Positions 25,708-35,213 of a stretch of 64,000 bases of DNA are shown here, one piece after another. The stretch is from the NCBI RefSeq assembly GCF_902498065.1, contig NZ_CABVIR010000001.1, forward strand, positions 310,001 through 374,000, given 5' to 3'. This DNA is from Pseudomonas fluorescens. GTDB taxonomy: Bacteria; Pseudomonadota; Gammaproteobacteria; Pseudomonadales; Pseudomonadaceae. Each line of letters opens with the position of its first letter. Within the stretch, counting starts at the first letter, position 1. The notes under the pieces are model-generated. The model saw only the letters and a program-made list of their open reading frames with translations. It did no database searches and was not told where the DNA came from. The position numbers and the translations under genes were made by a program.

Positions 25708-27048
25708 TCAATAAACCCAAACCTCAACCCGCCGATTCTTGATCCGCCCCTCATCCGCACTATTGGCCGCCACCGGCATCTCGGCGCCAAAACCACGAAT
25801 CTCGCGAAATACCACGCCGCGTTTCACCAGCTCCCGCCGCACCGCCATGGCCCGCAGTTTCGACAGCAGGTCGGCCCGTGCCGGATCGCTCTTGGCATCG
25901 CCAAACCCCACCAGCGTTACCTGCCGGTTGGTTTTCTGGTTCTGCTGGAGGTAATCGAGCACCCGCGTCAGGTCCTGTCGGGCCTTGTTGTCCAGGGTCG
26001 CGCTGCCTTCTTCGAAGCGGAAATTCACGGTGAGGCGCTGGGCGTGGCGGCTGAGCGCCTGATAACCCTCGGGCATCAACGCATTCGGTGTGACCGCCAT
26101 GGCCTGGACGGTCTGAGCAATAAACCCGTTAGCCGCGACAATGGCCTGGCCGTTGCTGCTTTGCGCGAACGCCACCAACGCTTCGGCCCAGGGATTTTTG
26201 CCGTTGGGCGGCAGGTAAAAGAACAGCCGTCGTGACAGCGGATAGTCTTCCGTGGCGATCAGGCTGTTAAGCGGCGGCATGGCCTGGGATTGACCATCGA
26301 CAATCGCCACGGCTTTGGCCTGGCGCACGTAGGGCAGGCCGATAAAACCAATGCCTTGCGGGTCGAGGCTGACCGCGTCGGACAATTGCTCGCTGGATTC
26401 GAAGCGTTTCGCCGCACTGTTCAGCGTTTTCCCACGACGACTGAGGACGACTTCCTTGAAGGTGTCGTAGGTGCCCGATTGGTCATCCCGCGCGTACAGA
26501 TGAATCGCTCCGCCGTGGCCGCCGAGCGCTTCCCAGGTGCGGGCTTCGCCGCTGAAGATGCGCGCCAGTTGCTCGGTGTTGAGTTGATTCAGCGGGTTTT
26601 GCGGATGAAGGATGATTGCCAGGCCATCAATGGCGATGACCTGCTCGGCGCCGGGGCTTTTCAGATCGCCGAGGGATTGCAGGGCCAGCAGTTCGCTGTC
26701 TTTGATCGGGCGCGAAGAGGCGGCAAGGTCCGCGGTGGCATTTTTCAGGGCCGTGAAGCCGGTGCTGGAGCCGTGGGCCGCGATGTCCACTTCGACCCGG
26801 CGACCCTGCGCGGTTTCGCCGACTACGCGCAGTTCGTTGGCCGTGTCTGGCGCTTCGCTGCGGACCTTGAGCAAGCCTTGCTCGCGCATCAAACCCTCGA
26901 CCAGCGCCGGGCCCAATGCCGCGCCAATGGTGTTGGAGCCCTGAATGCGCAGCACCGGCCCCTGTTTGGGCGTCGGCAAATCACCGGCCGACGCGCTGAT
27001 GGGCAGCCCGGCGCACAGCATTAACAGGAAGAAAACGCGCAGCGTCAT
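25708..27048 (-). CDS. PstS-like phosphate-binding domain fused to OmpA-like domain
   Basis: 446 residues. Signal peptide MTLRVFFLLMLCAGLPISASA, then a PstS-type periplasmic binding domain at about 30-310 (GSNTIGAALGPALVEG, SSTGFTALKNATADLAASSR, DDQSGTYDTFKEVVL). From about 330 there is an OmpA-like peptidoglycan-binding domain (FRFEEGSATLDNKARQDL, VGFGDAKSDP, NRRVEVWVY). Reading: a periplasmic solute-binding protein tethered to the wall, not a free ABC receptor. There are no permease genes nearby. Phosphate is only the family-based guess for the ligand. Ribosome site AAAGGT before the ATG. Confidence 0.85.
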   Translation of the reverse strand: MTLRVFFLLMLCAGLPISASAGDLPTPKQGPVLRIQGSNTIGAALGPALVEGLMREQGLLKVRSEAPDTANELRVVGETAQGRRVEVDIAAHGSSTGFTALKNATADLAASSRPIKDSELLALQSLGDLKSPGAEQVIAIDGLAIILHPQNPLNQLNTEQLARIFSGEARTWEALGGHGGAIHLYARDDQSGTYDTFKEVVLSRRGKTLNSAAKRFESSEQLSDAVSLDPQGIGFIGLPYVRQAKAVAIVDGQSQAMPPLNSLIATEDYPLSRRLFFYLPPNGKNPWAEALVAFAQSSNGQAIVAANGFIAQTVQAMAVTPNALMPEGYQALSRHAQRLTVNFRFEEGSATLDNKARQDLTRVLDYLQQNQKTNRQVTLVGFGDAKSDPARADLLSKLRAMAVRRELVKRGVVFREIRGFGAEMPVAANSADEGRIKNRRVEVWVY

Positions 27049-27127
27049 GCTGGCACCTTTAAAGAACAAAGTAAGTGCCGGGAGAATAAGTCAGTAAGAT
27101 TTCCGAAAGATGACAGTTATCAACATT

Positions 27128-27217
27128 GTAGGAGCGAGCTTGCTCGCGATGAGGGACTGGCATTCAACATTGATATTGACTGACGGTGCGCTATCGCGAG
27201 CAAGCTCGCTCCCACAG
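27128..27217. repeat. REP doublet, GAGCTTGCTC type
   Basis: GGAGCGAGCTTGCTCGCGAT and an inverted copy lie between xthA and the PstS/OmpA gene. Confidence 0.9.
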
Positions 27218-27242
27218 TTGATTTGTGTCGATGTTGAGGGGA

Positions 27243-28055
27243 TCAGCTCAACTCAAGCCAGATCGGCGCGTGATCCGAAGGCTTTTCCATTCCGCGGAGT
27301 TCGTAATCCACGCCCGCATCCTTCACCCGCGGCAACAAGCCGTGGGACGCCATGATCACGTCAATCCGCAGTCCGCGCTTGGGTTCATCCTCAAAGCCAC
27401 GGCTGCGATAGTCGAACCAACTGAAGCGGTCGGCCACGTCCGGGTTCAGGTGGCGAAAACTGTCCACCAGACCCCAGTTCTTCAAGCGCGCCATCCACTC
27501 GCGTTCTTCCGGCAGGAAGCTGCATTTGCCGGTTTTCAGCCAGCGTTTCATGTTGTCCGGGCCGATACCGATGTCGCAGTCTTCCGGGGAAATATTCACG
27601 TCGCCCATTACCACCAGCGGCTGTTCGTTTTGGAACTGGCTTTCCAGCAAGTGCTGCAGATCGTTGTAGAAACGCTCTTTGGCCGGGAACTTGGTCGGAT
27701 GGTCGCGGCTTTCACCCTGTGGGAAATAGCCGTTCATGATGGTCACCGGCACGCCATTGGCGTCGGCGAAGGTGCCCCAGATAAAGCGACGCTGCGCATC
27801 TTCTTCATCGGTGACGAAACCTTTGTGCAGTTCCAGCGGTTCCTTGCGCGAGAGCAGGGCAACGCCGTAGTGACCCTTTTGCCCATGGAAATACACGTGA
27901 TAGCCCAAGGCCTGGACTTCGGCCAGCGGGAACTGGTCGTCATGGACTTTGGTTTCCTGCAAGCCGATCACGTCGGGTTGATGCTTTTCGATCAGCGCCG
28001 CCAGCTGATGGGGGCGAGCGCGCAGCCCGTTGATGTTGAAGGAGACGATCTTCAT
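27243..28055 (-). CDS. xthA: Exodeoxyribonuclease III
   Basis: AP endonuclease and 3'-5' exonuclease of base-excision repair. 270 residues starting [10 protein letters not shown]. Active-site elements are [12 protein letters not shown] (metal Glu), [21 protein letters not shown] (Asp/Asn) and C-terminal [12 protein letters not shown] (Asp-His). The open frame upstream, 50 codons long, runs into a REP doublet and is not coding. Confidence 0.95.
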   Translation of the reverse strand: MKIVSFNINGLRARPHQLAALIEKHQPDVIGLQETKVHDDQFPLAEVQALGYHVYFHGQKGHYGVALLSRKEPLELHKGFVTDEEDAQRRFIWGTFADANGVPVTIMNGYFPQGESRDHPTKFPAKERFYNDLQHLLESQFQNEQPLVVMGDVNISPEDCDIGIGPDNMKRWLKTGKCSFLPEEREWMARLKNWGLVDSFRHLNPDVADRFSWFDYRSRGFEDEPKRGLRIDVIMASHGLLPRVKDAGVDYELRGMEKPSDHAPIWLELS

Positions 28056-28165
28056 GGTCGGCAGTCCTGGCAAAAGGGCGATGCTAGCTGACCTGTGGGA
28101 ATCGGGCCAGTCTGGGGTGAGACGATTCGCGTGTGTCAGCAAGCCTTGTGTCGACGTTGAAGGCC

Positions 28166-28260
28166 TCTTCGCGAGCAGGCTCGCTCCCACATTGATCGGT
28201 GTCACGCCGAAGTTATCGCGACTGGTCTATACCTTTGTGGGAGCGAGCCTGCTCGCGAAG
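28166..28260. repeat. REP doublet, GAGCAGGCTC type
   Basis: CTTCGCGAGCAGGCTCGCTC and its inverted copy lie between xthA and the GNAT gene. Confidence 0.9.
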
Positions 28261-28372
28261 ACGGCTTAGGCCCCAATACTCATTCCGGATCAACAAGGAA
28301 CTGTATGGGCGCAGACAAACTCGTAACAACAAGAGCACAGCCATTTGAGCTGTCCCGGGGAGATCAACCGTT

Positions 28373-29023
28373 ATGCCCGAAACCTCGACCGCCATCGCCG
28401 ATATCCACATGCTCGACAGCGGCTATTCCCGCGAAGCCCGTTCCCTGTTGTACCAGGCCTACCGCCACGAACCGACCTTCGGCTACCTCTTCGAAGCCGA
28501 GCGCCCCGGTTATGAACAGCGGGTCCGCGCCACCGTGCGCGAACTGGTCAAACAGCACTTTCTTCAGGATTTGCCGGCCATTGGCCTGCTGGTCAACGAC
28601 CGTTTGATCGGCATTGCCCTGATCGCACCGCCACAACGTCGCCTCGGCATCACCGAAAGCTGGGCCTGGCGCCTGCGGATGGTGCTCAGCACGGGGTTTC
28701 GCTGCACGCGCCGCTACCTCGAATACCACGATGCGGTCATGGCCTGCGTGCCGTCCGACTCGGTGCACTTGCTGCCGTTGTTGGGGATTCATCCACAATT
28801 CCAGGGCAAGCACTTCGGCGAACAACTGCTGCAGGCAGTCCATAACTGGTGCGCGGTAGATGAGCATTCCCAGGGGGTAGTTCTCGACACCGGGAATCCG
28901 CGTTATCTGGAGTTCTATAAACGTCAGGGCTATGAGGAAATCGGTGAAGTGGCGGTAGGACCGATCCGCGAGCACGTGTTTTTTCACGCCAACCCGCAGG
29001 TGCTGCAAACCGCCTCGGCATAA
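28373..29023 (+). CDS. GNAT-family N-acetyltransferase
   Basis: 216 residues. GNAT fold with the acetyl-CoA region LLGIHPQFQGKHFGEQLL (Q-x-x-G-x-H/G type) and VVLDTGNPRYLEFYKRQGYEEIGE near the C-terminus. The N-terminal part (YRHEPTFGYLFEAERPGYEQR) resembles the group of GNAT proteins with an extended helical N-terminus. Substrate unknown. Sits directly before tamA but 66 bp apart. Confidence 0.85.
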   Translation: MPETSTAIADIHMLDSGYSREARSLLYQAYRHEPTFGYLFEAERPGYEQRVRATVRELVKQHFLQDLPAIGLLVNDRLIGIALIAPPQRRLGITESWAWRLRMVLSTGFRCTRRYLEYHDAVMACVPSDSVHLLPLLGIHPQFQGKHFGEQLLQAVHNWCAVDEHSQGVVLDTGNPRYLEFYKRQGYEEIGEVAVGPIREHVFFHANPQVLQTASA

Positions 29024-29089
29024 ACGGTAGAACTTTCGCGGTGCGCGAGGCTCTATCACGCTCCCAAGCTCGTGATAGCATCCGCGCCT

Positions 29090-30817
29090 ATGAAGTTTCC
29101 AGGAAGAATTACCAGCGGCGTGCTGATGCTGATCACCAGCTGCGCGGCGCTGGCGCAAAGTGAATTGGATGTGCGGATCAAACCGTCCAACGATGAACTG
29201 AAGGCCAATATAGAGGGCTATATCGGCAGCCTCGGCGATCGTGACGAAGAAGCCTTGTTGCGCTTCAGTCGTGGCGCCGAAGAACAGGCGCGCAAGGCCG
29301 CCCAGGCCTTGGGTTATTACCAGCCACAGATCGACACGGACGTGAAGGGCGGCAAGACTCCGCGCCTGGTCATGAACATCGATCCGGGCGAGCCTGTGCA
29401 TTTGCGCAATGTCACTATCCGTATCGACGGTCCTGCGGCCTCCCTCAAAGCCTTTCGTGTGCCGAAAAGCGCCGCGCTGAAAACCGGTGCGGTGCTCAAT
29501 CATGGCCGCTACGAAGACGCCAAGCGGCTGATCCAGAACCAGGCTTCGCGTTTCGGTTTTTTCAGTGGCTACTTCACTCGGCAGAAGCTGTCGGTCGACC
29601 CGCGAGCGGGCGTTGCCGACATCGAACTGATCTATGAAAGCGGCCCGCGTTATGCCCTCGGCAAGGTCAGTTTCGAGGGCGATACGCCGTTCGACGAAGA
29701 ACTGCTGCAACGCATGGTGCCGTTCAAGGCCGGCGCGCCGTATGACTCCGAACTGATCGCCGAACTCAATCAGAACCTGCAATCGAGCGGCTATTTCGAA
29801 GGCGTGCGCGTCGACGCCGCGCCGACGGCGTCCAGGAACGATGTGATCCCGGTGGACGTCAAACTCCAAACCCGCAAGCCACGGACCATGGGCCTCGGTC
29901 TGGGTTTTTCCACCGACGTCGGCCCACGGGTCAAGGCCAACTGGACCCGGCACTGGGTTAACCCTCAAGGCCACAGCTATGGCTGGGAAACCGAAGTCTC
30001 GGCACCACGCCAAAACGTCGGGCTGTTCTACGACATTCCACTAGACCCGCCGCTGACCGACAAACTGCGCTTCGCCGGTGGTTATCAGAGCGAAGAAATT
30101 GCCGATAAGGACAGCCTGAGCAAGCTGCTGACCCTCGGCCCCGAATGGCACAGCAAGTTGCCCAGCGGCTGGCAGCGGGTGGTGTCGCTGAAATGGCAGC
30201 GCGAAGAATATCGACTCGGCGATGATTCGGGGCTTAGCAATCTGCTGATGCCCGGCGTCAGCTATTCCTACCTGAAAAGCGACAACCGCATCGACCCGCA
30301 CAACGGTTATCGCTTGCAATTCGAAAGCAAAGTCGCCAAGGAAGGCTTGGGCTCCGACACCAACCTGCTTTACGGCACGGCGCTGGTCAAAGGCCTGACT
30401 ACGGTCTTTGATAAACACCGCTTCCTCGGCCGGGTGCAGGTGGGCGGAAGCGCCACCAATGGCTACAAATCGGTGCCACCGTCGCTTCGTTTCTTCGCCG
30501 GCGGCGATCAGAGCGTGCGCGGTTACGACTACCAGAGCCTGTCCCCGGAAAACTCCGACGGCGACCGCATCGGTGGCCGCTACATGATTGCCGGCAGCGT
30601 CGAGTATCAGTATTCCATCGCCGAAAAATGGCGGGTTGCGACGTTTGTCGACCAGGGCAACTCCTTCAACAAACTCGAACTGCCCGACCTCAAGACCGGC
30701 GTGGGTATCGGCGTGCGCTGGGTGTCACCGGTGGGGCCGATTCGCCTCGACCTGGCCCACGCGCTGGACGATGACGGCGGCATTCGACTGCACTTTTCCA
30801 TGGGGCCTGAGCTGTGA
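29090..30817 (+). CDS. tamA: Autotransporter assembly factor TamA (Omp85 family)
   Basis: Outer-membrane component of the translocation and assembly module. 575 residues: signal peptide (KFPGRITSGVLMLITSCAALA), three POTRA domains to about 270 (each with a G-Y/F ending strand such as NQNLQSSGYFEGVRV), then a 16-strand beta-barrel with the family GGDQSVRGYDYQSL motif and C-terminal GGIRLHFSMGPEL. Stop overlaps the tamB GTG as GTGA, so the two are coupled. Start at ATG 29090; six more upstream codons are open. Confidence 0.95.
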   Translation: MKFPGRITSGVLMLITSCAALAQSELDVRIKPSNDELKANIEGYIGSLGDRDEEALLRFSRGAEEQARKAAQALGYYQPQIDTDVKGGKTPRLVMNIDPGEPVHLRNVTIRIDGPAASLKAFRVPKSAALKTGAVLNHGRYEDAKRLIQNQASRFGFFSGYFTRQKLSVDPRAGVADIELIYESGPRYALGKVSFEGDTPFDEELLQRMVPFKAGAPYDSELIAELNQNLQSSGYFEGVRVDAAPTASRNDVIPVDVKLQTRKPRTMGLGLGFSTDVGPRVKANWTRHWVNPQGHSYGWETEVSAPRQNVGLFYDIPLDPPLTDKLRFAGGYQSEEIADKDSLSKLLTLGPEWHSKLPSGWQRVVSLKWQREEYRLGDDSGLSNLLMPGVSYSYLKSDNRIDPHNGYRLQFESKVAKEGLGSDTNLLYGTALVKGLTTVFDKHRFLGRVQVGGSATNGYKSVPPSLRFFAGGDQSVRGYDYQSLSPENSDGDRIGGRYMIAGSVEYQYSIAEKWRVATFVDQGNSFNKLELPDLKTGVGIGVRWVSPVGPIRLDLAHALDDDGGIRLHFSMGPEL

Positions 30818-33800
30818 AGCGTGGTTTGAAAGTAACGCTGCTGGCGATTCTCGCGCTGCTGATGCTGGTGCTGCTGACCGTGACCACGGTGCTGGGCACG
30901 GCGACGGGCAGCCGTTGGGCGCTCGGCTTTGTGCCGGGTTTGACCGTCGAGAATTTCCAGGGACGACTGGGCGGGCAGTGGAGCGCCGACCATTTGGTCT
31001 GGCAGCAAGGCACCAGCCGGGTTGAGCTGAGCAAAGCGATTTTCGCCTGGTCTCCGTTGTGCCTGACGCGCATGACCCTATGCATCGAACAGTTGAAGGC
31101 CGATCAGGTCAGCCTGCAATTCCCGCCGGGCCCCGAAGAAGAAAGCAGCGGACCGATTACATTGCCGGACCTGAAGTTGCCACTGGCCATCGAGCTGGGC
31201 GATGTGCAGGTCGGTAGCCTGCTGTTCAACGGCAGCGAAGAACTCAAAGGCCTGCAACTGGCGGCACATTGGACCGCGCAAGGTTTGCAGATCGATTCCG
31301 TGCAACTGCAACGTGACGAACTGAGCCTGAACCTGTCCGGCCTGCTGCAACCCAGCGGCAACTGGCCGCTTAAAGCCGAGGGCAAACTGACGTTACCGGC
31401 CCCCGAGCCTTGGGCGCTGGCGCTGAAAATCGACGGCGACCTGCTGAAAACCTTGAAGCTCACCGCCGACAGCAGCGGTTACCTGAACGGCCAACTGACC
31501 GGCGAGTTGCAGCCGCTGGTGGACAACCTGCCGGCCAAGGTGCGGATCACCGCCGACGGCTTCAAACCCAGCGCTGACCTGCCGGACACCCTGCAACTCA
31601 ATCAGCTAGAACTCAGCGGCGACGGCGATCTGAAAAACGGCTACCAGTTGCGTGGCAACGCCACGCTGCCCGCCGAGCAAGGCCCGGTTGCACTGATGCT
31701 GCAAGGCAAGGTCGACGCCAACGGCGCGCAGATCGCCGCACTGGACCTGACCGCCAACGACAAACAAAGCCTCAAGCTCTCTGGCGTTCTGGACTGGAGC
31801 AAAGGCCTGAACGCCACAGCGAAAATCGACTGGCTGGACTTCCCCTGGCACCGGCTCTATCCGCTGATCGACGAACCTGAAGTGGCGTTGCGCAGCTTCA
31901 ACGGCGAAGTCTCCTACACCGACGGCCAATACCTCGGCAACTTCAAAGCCGCGCTGGATGGCCCGGCCGGGGCGTTCAGCCTGAGCAGCCCGTTCGCCGG
32001 CGACCTGACAAAAATCTACCTGCAACAAATCCAGCTCGAAGCCGGGCAGGGCAAGGCCCAAGGGCACCTGAACCTGCAATTTGCCGATGGCATTGCCTGG
32101 GACACCGCGCTCGACCTCTCGGCGATCAACCCGGCGTATTGGGTCGCGGAGTTGCCGGGCACCCTGGCCGGACCGTTGCGCAGCAAAGGCGAGATGAAGA
32201 ATGAACGGCTCAGCCTGAATGCGGACCTCGATTTGAAGGGCAAGCTGCGTGGGCAACCGGCGGTTCTGCAAGCCAAGGCCGATGGCAGCGGCGAGCAATG
32301 GAACCTCAGCGCGCTGCAAATCCGCCTCGGTGACAACAGCATCACCGGCAAGGGCAGCCAGCAACAGAAACTCGCCGGCCAGATCGACATCAAGCTGTCG
32401 CGCCTGGCCCAGCTCTGGCCGCAACTGCGTGGTCAACTCAACGGCCGCGTCGATGTCGCCGGCACGCTCAAGGCGCCGCAAGGCAAGCTCGGGCTGCAAG
32501 GCACGCAACTGGCGTTCCAGGACAATCGCCTGCAAAGCCTCAACCTCGACGCCACCCTCGACAGCGCGCAACGGGCGAAAATCGACTTCAAGGGCAGCGG
32601 CATTCAGGCCGGCGACACCTCGCTGGGGACACTAACGGCCAGCGGTCAGGGCGATATCAAAAACCAGAAACTGGCGCTCGATCTGCAGGGCCCGCAACTG
32701 AAGCTGGCCCTCGGCCTCGATGGCAATCTGGATAAAGGCAACTGGCGGGGGCGTCTGGCCAGTGGCGATATCCAGGCCGGCGGCCAGGACTGGAAACTGC
32801 AAAGCCCGGCGAAACTCGAACGGCTGGCGGATGGCCAAATCAACTTCGGCGCCCATTGCTGGATGTCCGGCCCGGCCAGTCTGTGCGGCGAAGACCAGCG
32901 CCTGATGCCAGAGCCGAAGCTGCGATACCACCTCAAGCAATTCCCGATCGACAGCCTGGCGCAGTGGTTGCCAAAGGACTTCGCCTGGAAGGGCCGCCTC
33001 AACGCCGACCTGCAACTGGACCTGCCCGCCAGCGGTCCGAACGGCCAGATCAGCCTCGATGCCAGCGGTGGCACCTTGCGCATAAAGGACAAGGATCAGT
33101 GGCTGGACTTCCCGTACCAGACCCTGAAACTCACCAGCAAACTCACGCCCAAGCGCATCGACACCGACCTCAACTTCGTCGGCGGCAAACTGGGTGAGTT
33201 GAGTGTGCAGGCGCAAATCAACCCGTTGCCGAAGAACAAACCACTGAGCGGCGCGTTCCGTCTCAATGGACTCGACTTGTCCGTGGCGCGACCGTTTGTG
33301 CCGATGGTCGAGAAACTCACCGGACGCCTGAATGGCAGCGGCACGATTGCAGGCACGCTGATGGCGCCTCTGGTAAATGGCAACCTGCTGCTCAGCGACG
33401 GCGAGATTTCCGGGCCTGAGCTGCCGATGGACCTTGAGGCGTTGCAGCTTCAAGCGCTGATCGCCGGTGAAACGGTGCAGTTGAACGGCGGCTGGAAAAG
33501 CGGCAAGAACGGGCAGGGCAGCCTGAACGGCAATATCGCCTGGGGCCAGGCGCTGGTGGTGGACCTGGCGCTCAAAGGTACGCAGTTGCCGGTCACCGTC
33601 GAACCGTACGCCAAGCTCGAAGTCGCACCGGACTTGAAGATTTCGATGAAGGGCGACGAGCTGGCCATCGCCGGCAAAGTGTTGGTACCACGGGGCGAAA
33701 TCACCGTACGCGAGTTGCCGCCGTCGACGGTCAAAGTGTCCGATGACACGGTGATCATCGGCCAGCAAACCGAAGAGGGCAAACCGCCGCTGGCGATGAA

Positions 33801-34482
33801 AATGGACATCGATGTGGCGGTCGGCGAGGACAAACTCAGCTTCGCCGGGTTTGGCCTGACCGCCAACCTGCAAGGGCACGTGCACATCGGCGACAACATG
33901 GACACCCGTGGCGAGCTGTGGCTCAACGACGGGCGTTACCGGGCCTATGGCCAGCGGTTGACGGTGCGTCGGGCGCGCTTGCTGTTTGCCGGCCCGATCG
34001 ATCAGCCGTATCTGGACATCGAGGCGATTCGCCAGACTGACGACGTCATCGCCGGTATTCGCCTGAGCGGCAGCGCCGAGCAGCCGACCACGCAGATTTT
34101 CTCCGAGCCGGCGATGAGTCAGGAACAGGCCTTGTCCTATCTGGTGCTGGGGCGTCCGCTGAGTACCACCGGTGAAGACAACAACATGCTGGCGCAGGCC
34201 GCGCTCGGTCTGGGTTTGATGGGCAGTTCCGGGGTGACCGGCAAACTGGCCAGCGATCTGGGGATTCAGGATTTCCAGCTCGATACCGAAGGCAGCGGCA
34301 ATACGACCAGCGTGGTTGCCAGCGGCAATATCTCCGAGAAGCTCAGTCTGCGTTATGGCGTGGGTGTGTTTGAACCGGCCAACACCATTGCCTTGCGCTA
34401 CAAGCTGAGCAAGAAGGTCTACCTCGAAGCGGCGGGTGGCGTGGCCAGTTCGCTGGATATCTTCTACAAGCGGGATTTTTAG
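30814..34482 (+). CDS. tamB: Translocation and assembly module protein TamB
   Basis: 1222 residues: inner-membrane anchor at about 5-30 (VTLLAILALLMLVLLTVTTV), a very long repetitive beta region rich in G-x-L patterns (AsmA/TamB-type groove), and a C-terminal DUF490 domain from about 900 (GRYRAYGQRLTVRRARLLFAG, LSYLVLGRPLS) ending in LDIFYKRDF, which contacts TamA. The TamB group has been linked to both beta-barrel assembly and phospholipid movement between membranes. GTG start inside the tamA stop. Confidence 0.95.
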   Translation: MKRGLKVTLLAILALLMLVLLTVTTVLGTATGSRWALGFVPGLTVENFQGRLGGQWSADHLVWQQGTSRVELSKAIFAWSPLCLTRMTLCIEQLKADQVSLQFPPGPEEESSGPITLPDLKLPLAIELGDVQVGSLLFNGSEELKGLQLAAHWTAQGLQIDSVQLQRDELSLNLSGLLQPSGNWPLKAEGKLTLPAPEPWALALKIDGDLLKTLKLTADSSGYLNGQLTGELQPLVDNLPAKVRITADGFKPSADLPDTLQLNQLELSGDGDLKNGYQLRGNATLPAEQGPVALMLQGKVDANGAQIAALDLTANDKQSLKLSGVLDWSKGLNATAKIDWLDFPWHRLYPLIDEPEVALRSFNGEVSYTDGQYLGNFKAALDGPAGAFSLSSPFAGDLTKIYLQQIQLEAGQGKAQGHLNLQFADGIAWDTALDLSAINPAYWVAELPGTLAGPLRSKGEMKNERLSLNADLDLKGKLRGQPAVLQAKADGSGEQWNLSALQIRLGDNSITGKGSQQQKLAGQIDIKLSRLAQLWPQLRGQLNGRVDVAGTLKAPQGKLGLQGTQLAFQDNRLQSLNLDATLDSAQRAKIDFKGSGIQAGDTSLGTLTASGQGDIKNQKLALDLQGPQLKLALGLDGNLDKGNWRGRLASGDIQAGGQDWKLQSPAKLERLADGQINFGAHCWMSGPASLCGEDQRLMPEPKLRYHLKQFPIDSLAQWLPKDFAWKGRLNADLQLDLPASGPNGQISLDASGGTLRIKDKDQWLDFPYQTLKLTSKLTPKRIDTDLNFVGGKLGELSVQAQINPLPKNKPLSGAFRLNGLDLSVARPFVPMVEKLTGRLNGSGTIAGTLMAPLVNGNLLLSDGEISGPELPMDLEALQLQALIAGETVQLNGGWKSGKNGQGSLNGNIAWGQALVVDLALKGTQLPVTVEPYAKLEVAPDLKISMKGDELAIAGKVLVPRGEITVRELPPSTVKVSDDTVIIGQQTEEGKPPLAMKMDIDVAVGEDKLSFAGFGLTANLQGHVHIGDNMDTRGELWLNDGRYRAYGQRLTVRRARLLFAGPIDQPYLDIEAIRQTDDVIAGIRLSGSAEQPTTQIFSEPAMSQEQALSYLVLGRPLSTTGEDNNMLAQAALGLGLMGSSGVTGKLASDLGIQDFQLDTEGSGNTTSVVASGNISEKLSLRYGVGVFEPANTIALRYKLSKKVYLEAAGGVASSLDIFYKRDF

Positions 34483-34513
34483 TTCCCGTTCCTCCAAAAG
34501 ACCGAGTCGCTTC

Positions 34514-34602
34514 CATCGCGGGCAAGTCGCACCGCCGCTCCCACAGGGATCACACTGAACCTGTGGGAGCGGCGGTGCGACGATTCGACTTGCCCGCGAT
34601 GG
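34514..34602. repeat. REP doublet with unequal arms
   Basis: Left arm ATCGCGGGCAAGTCGCACCG; right arm is its inverse but with 8 extra bases (GATTCGAC in place of a single TCG junction). The left copy looks like an 8-bp deletion between TCG repeats. Confidence 0.85.
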
Positions 34603-34669
34603 CGTCGGGGTGCTCACCACAAAACTCCTGCCATTTATCCGCTAAATACAAAGCAACCTAACTATTACG

Positions 34670-34697
34670 TTGACATTCGCTGCCTAGGCAGTAACAT
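34670..34697 (+). promoter_or_regulatory. Sigma-70 promoter of the emr-type operon
   Basis: TTGACA (34670-34675), 16-bp spacer, TAACAT (34692-34697). The spacer is almost filled by the first CTGCCTAGGCAG palindrome. Confidence 0.75.
34680..34691. promoter_or_regulatory. MarR operator 1, CTGCCTAGGCAG
   Basis: A perfect 12-bp palindrome between -35 and -10. Its exact copy lies 33 bp downstream. Placement predicts autorepression by the MarR protein encoded next. Confidence 0.8.
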
Positions 34698-34712
34698 CTC
34701 GACATACATTCT

Positions 34713-34724
34713 CTGCCTAGGCAG
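34713..34724. promoter_or_regulatory. MarR operator 2, CTGCCTAGGCAG
   Basis: Second perfect copy, just downstream of the expected transcription start and 16 bp before the regulator ATG. The 33-bp centre spacing puts both sites on about the same DNA face. Confidence 0.8.
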
Positions 34725-34739
34725 CTAATTGGTGGTCAG

Positions 34740-35213
34740 ATGAAACATTTCACCCCGGACGAATTCAAGAACTGCCATCTCGGCCTCCTGCTCGGGCGCG
34801 CTGCGCTGCTCAAGGACCGGATCATCGACACGCACATGGAACCCCACGGCATCACCGCCGCGCAGTTCAAAGTGCTGATCATCATGGCTCAGTTCGGTGT
34901 TGATACCCCGGCCGAGCTGTGCCGCCACCTGTCGCTCGACAGTGGTTCGATGACCCGCATGCTTGATCGTCTGGAACAGAAAGGTTTCCTCGCCCGCCAA
35001 CGCTCGGAAGCGGATCGCCGTCAGGTGCAGCTTGTGCTAACTGAGCAAGGCCAGCAGTTGACCGACCGCCTGCCGGAAATCGGCGCCGACGCCATGAACG
35101 AACTGGCCGGCGCCATCACTCCCGAAGAGCTGAAATCCCTGGAACAGATCCTGAAGAAAATTTTGCTGGCAGCCGGTGACTCGATCACGCTGCTGCGGGT
35201 AGGTGACAAATGA
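34740..35213 (+). CDS. MarR-family regulator of the efflux operon
   Basis: 157 residues, MarR/EmrR type. Winged helix LCRHLSLDSGSMTRMLDRLEQKGF with wing RSEADRRQVQLVLTEQG (the D-R-R-x-x-x-L-x-L-T pattern). First gene of the operon, with two palindromic operators in its promoter. Stop overlaps the outer-membrane gene start as ATGA. Likely released by toxic phenolic or drug-like ligands, as for EmrR; inferred from family. Confidence 0.92.
   Translation: MKHFTPDEFKNCHLGLLLGRAALLKDRIIDTHMEPHGITAAQFKVLIIMAQFGVDTPAELCRHLSLDSGSMTRMLDRLEQKGFLARQRSEADRRQVQLVLTEQGQQLTDRLPEIGADAMNELAGAITPEELKSLEQILKKILLAAGDSITLLRVGDK

Noticed and set aside
32632..34620. 662-codon minus-strand frame opposite tamB
   Set aside because: Shadow; starts in the REP region and lacks any domain.
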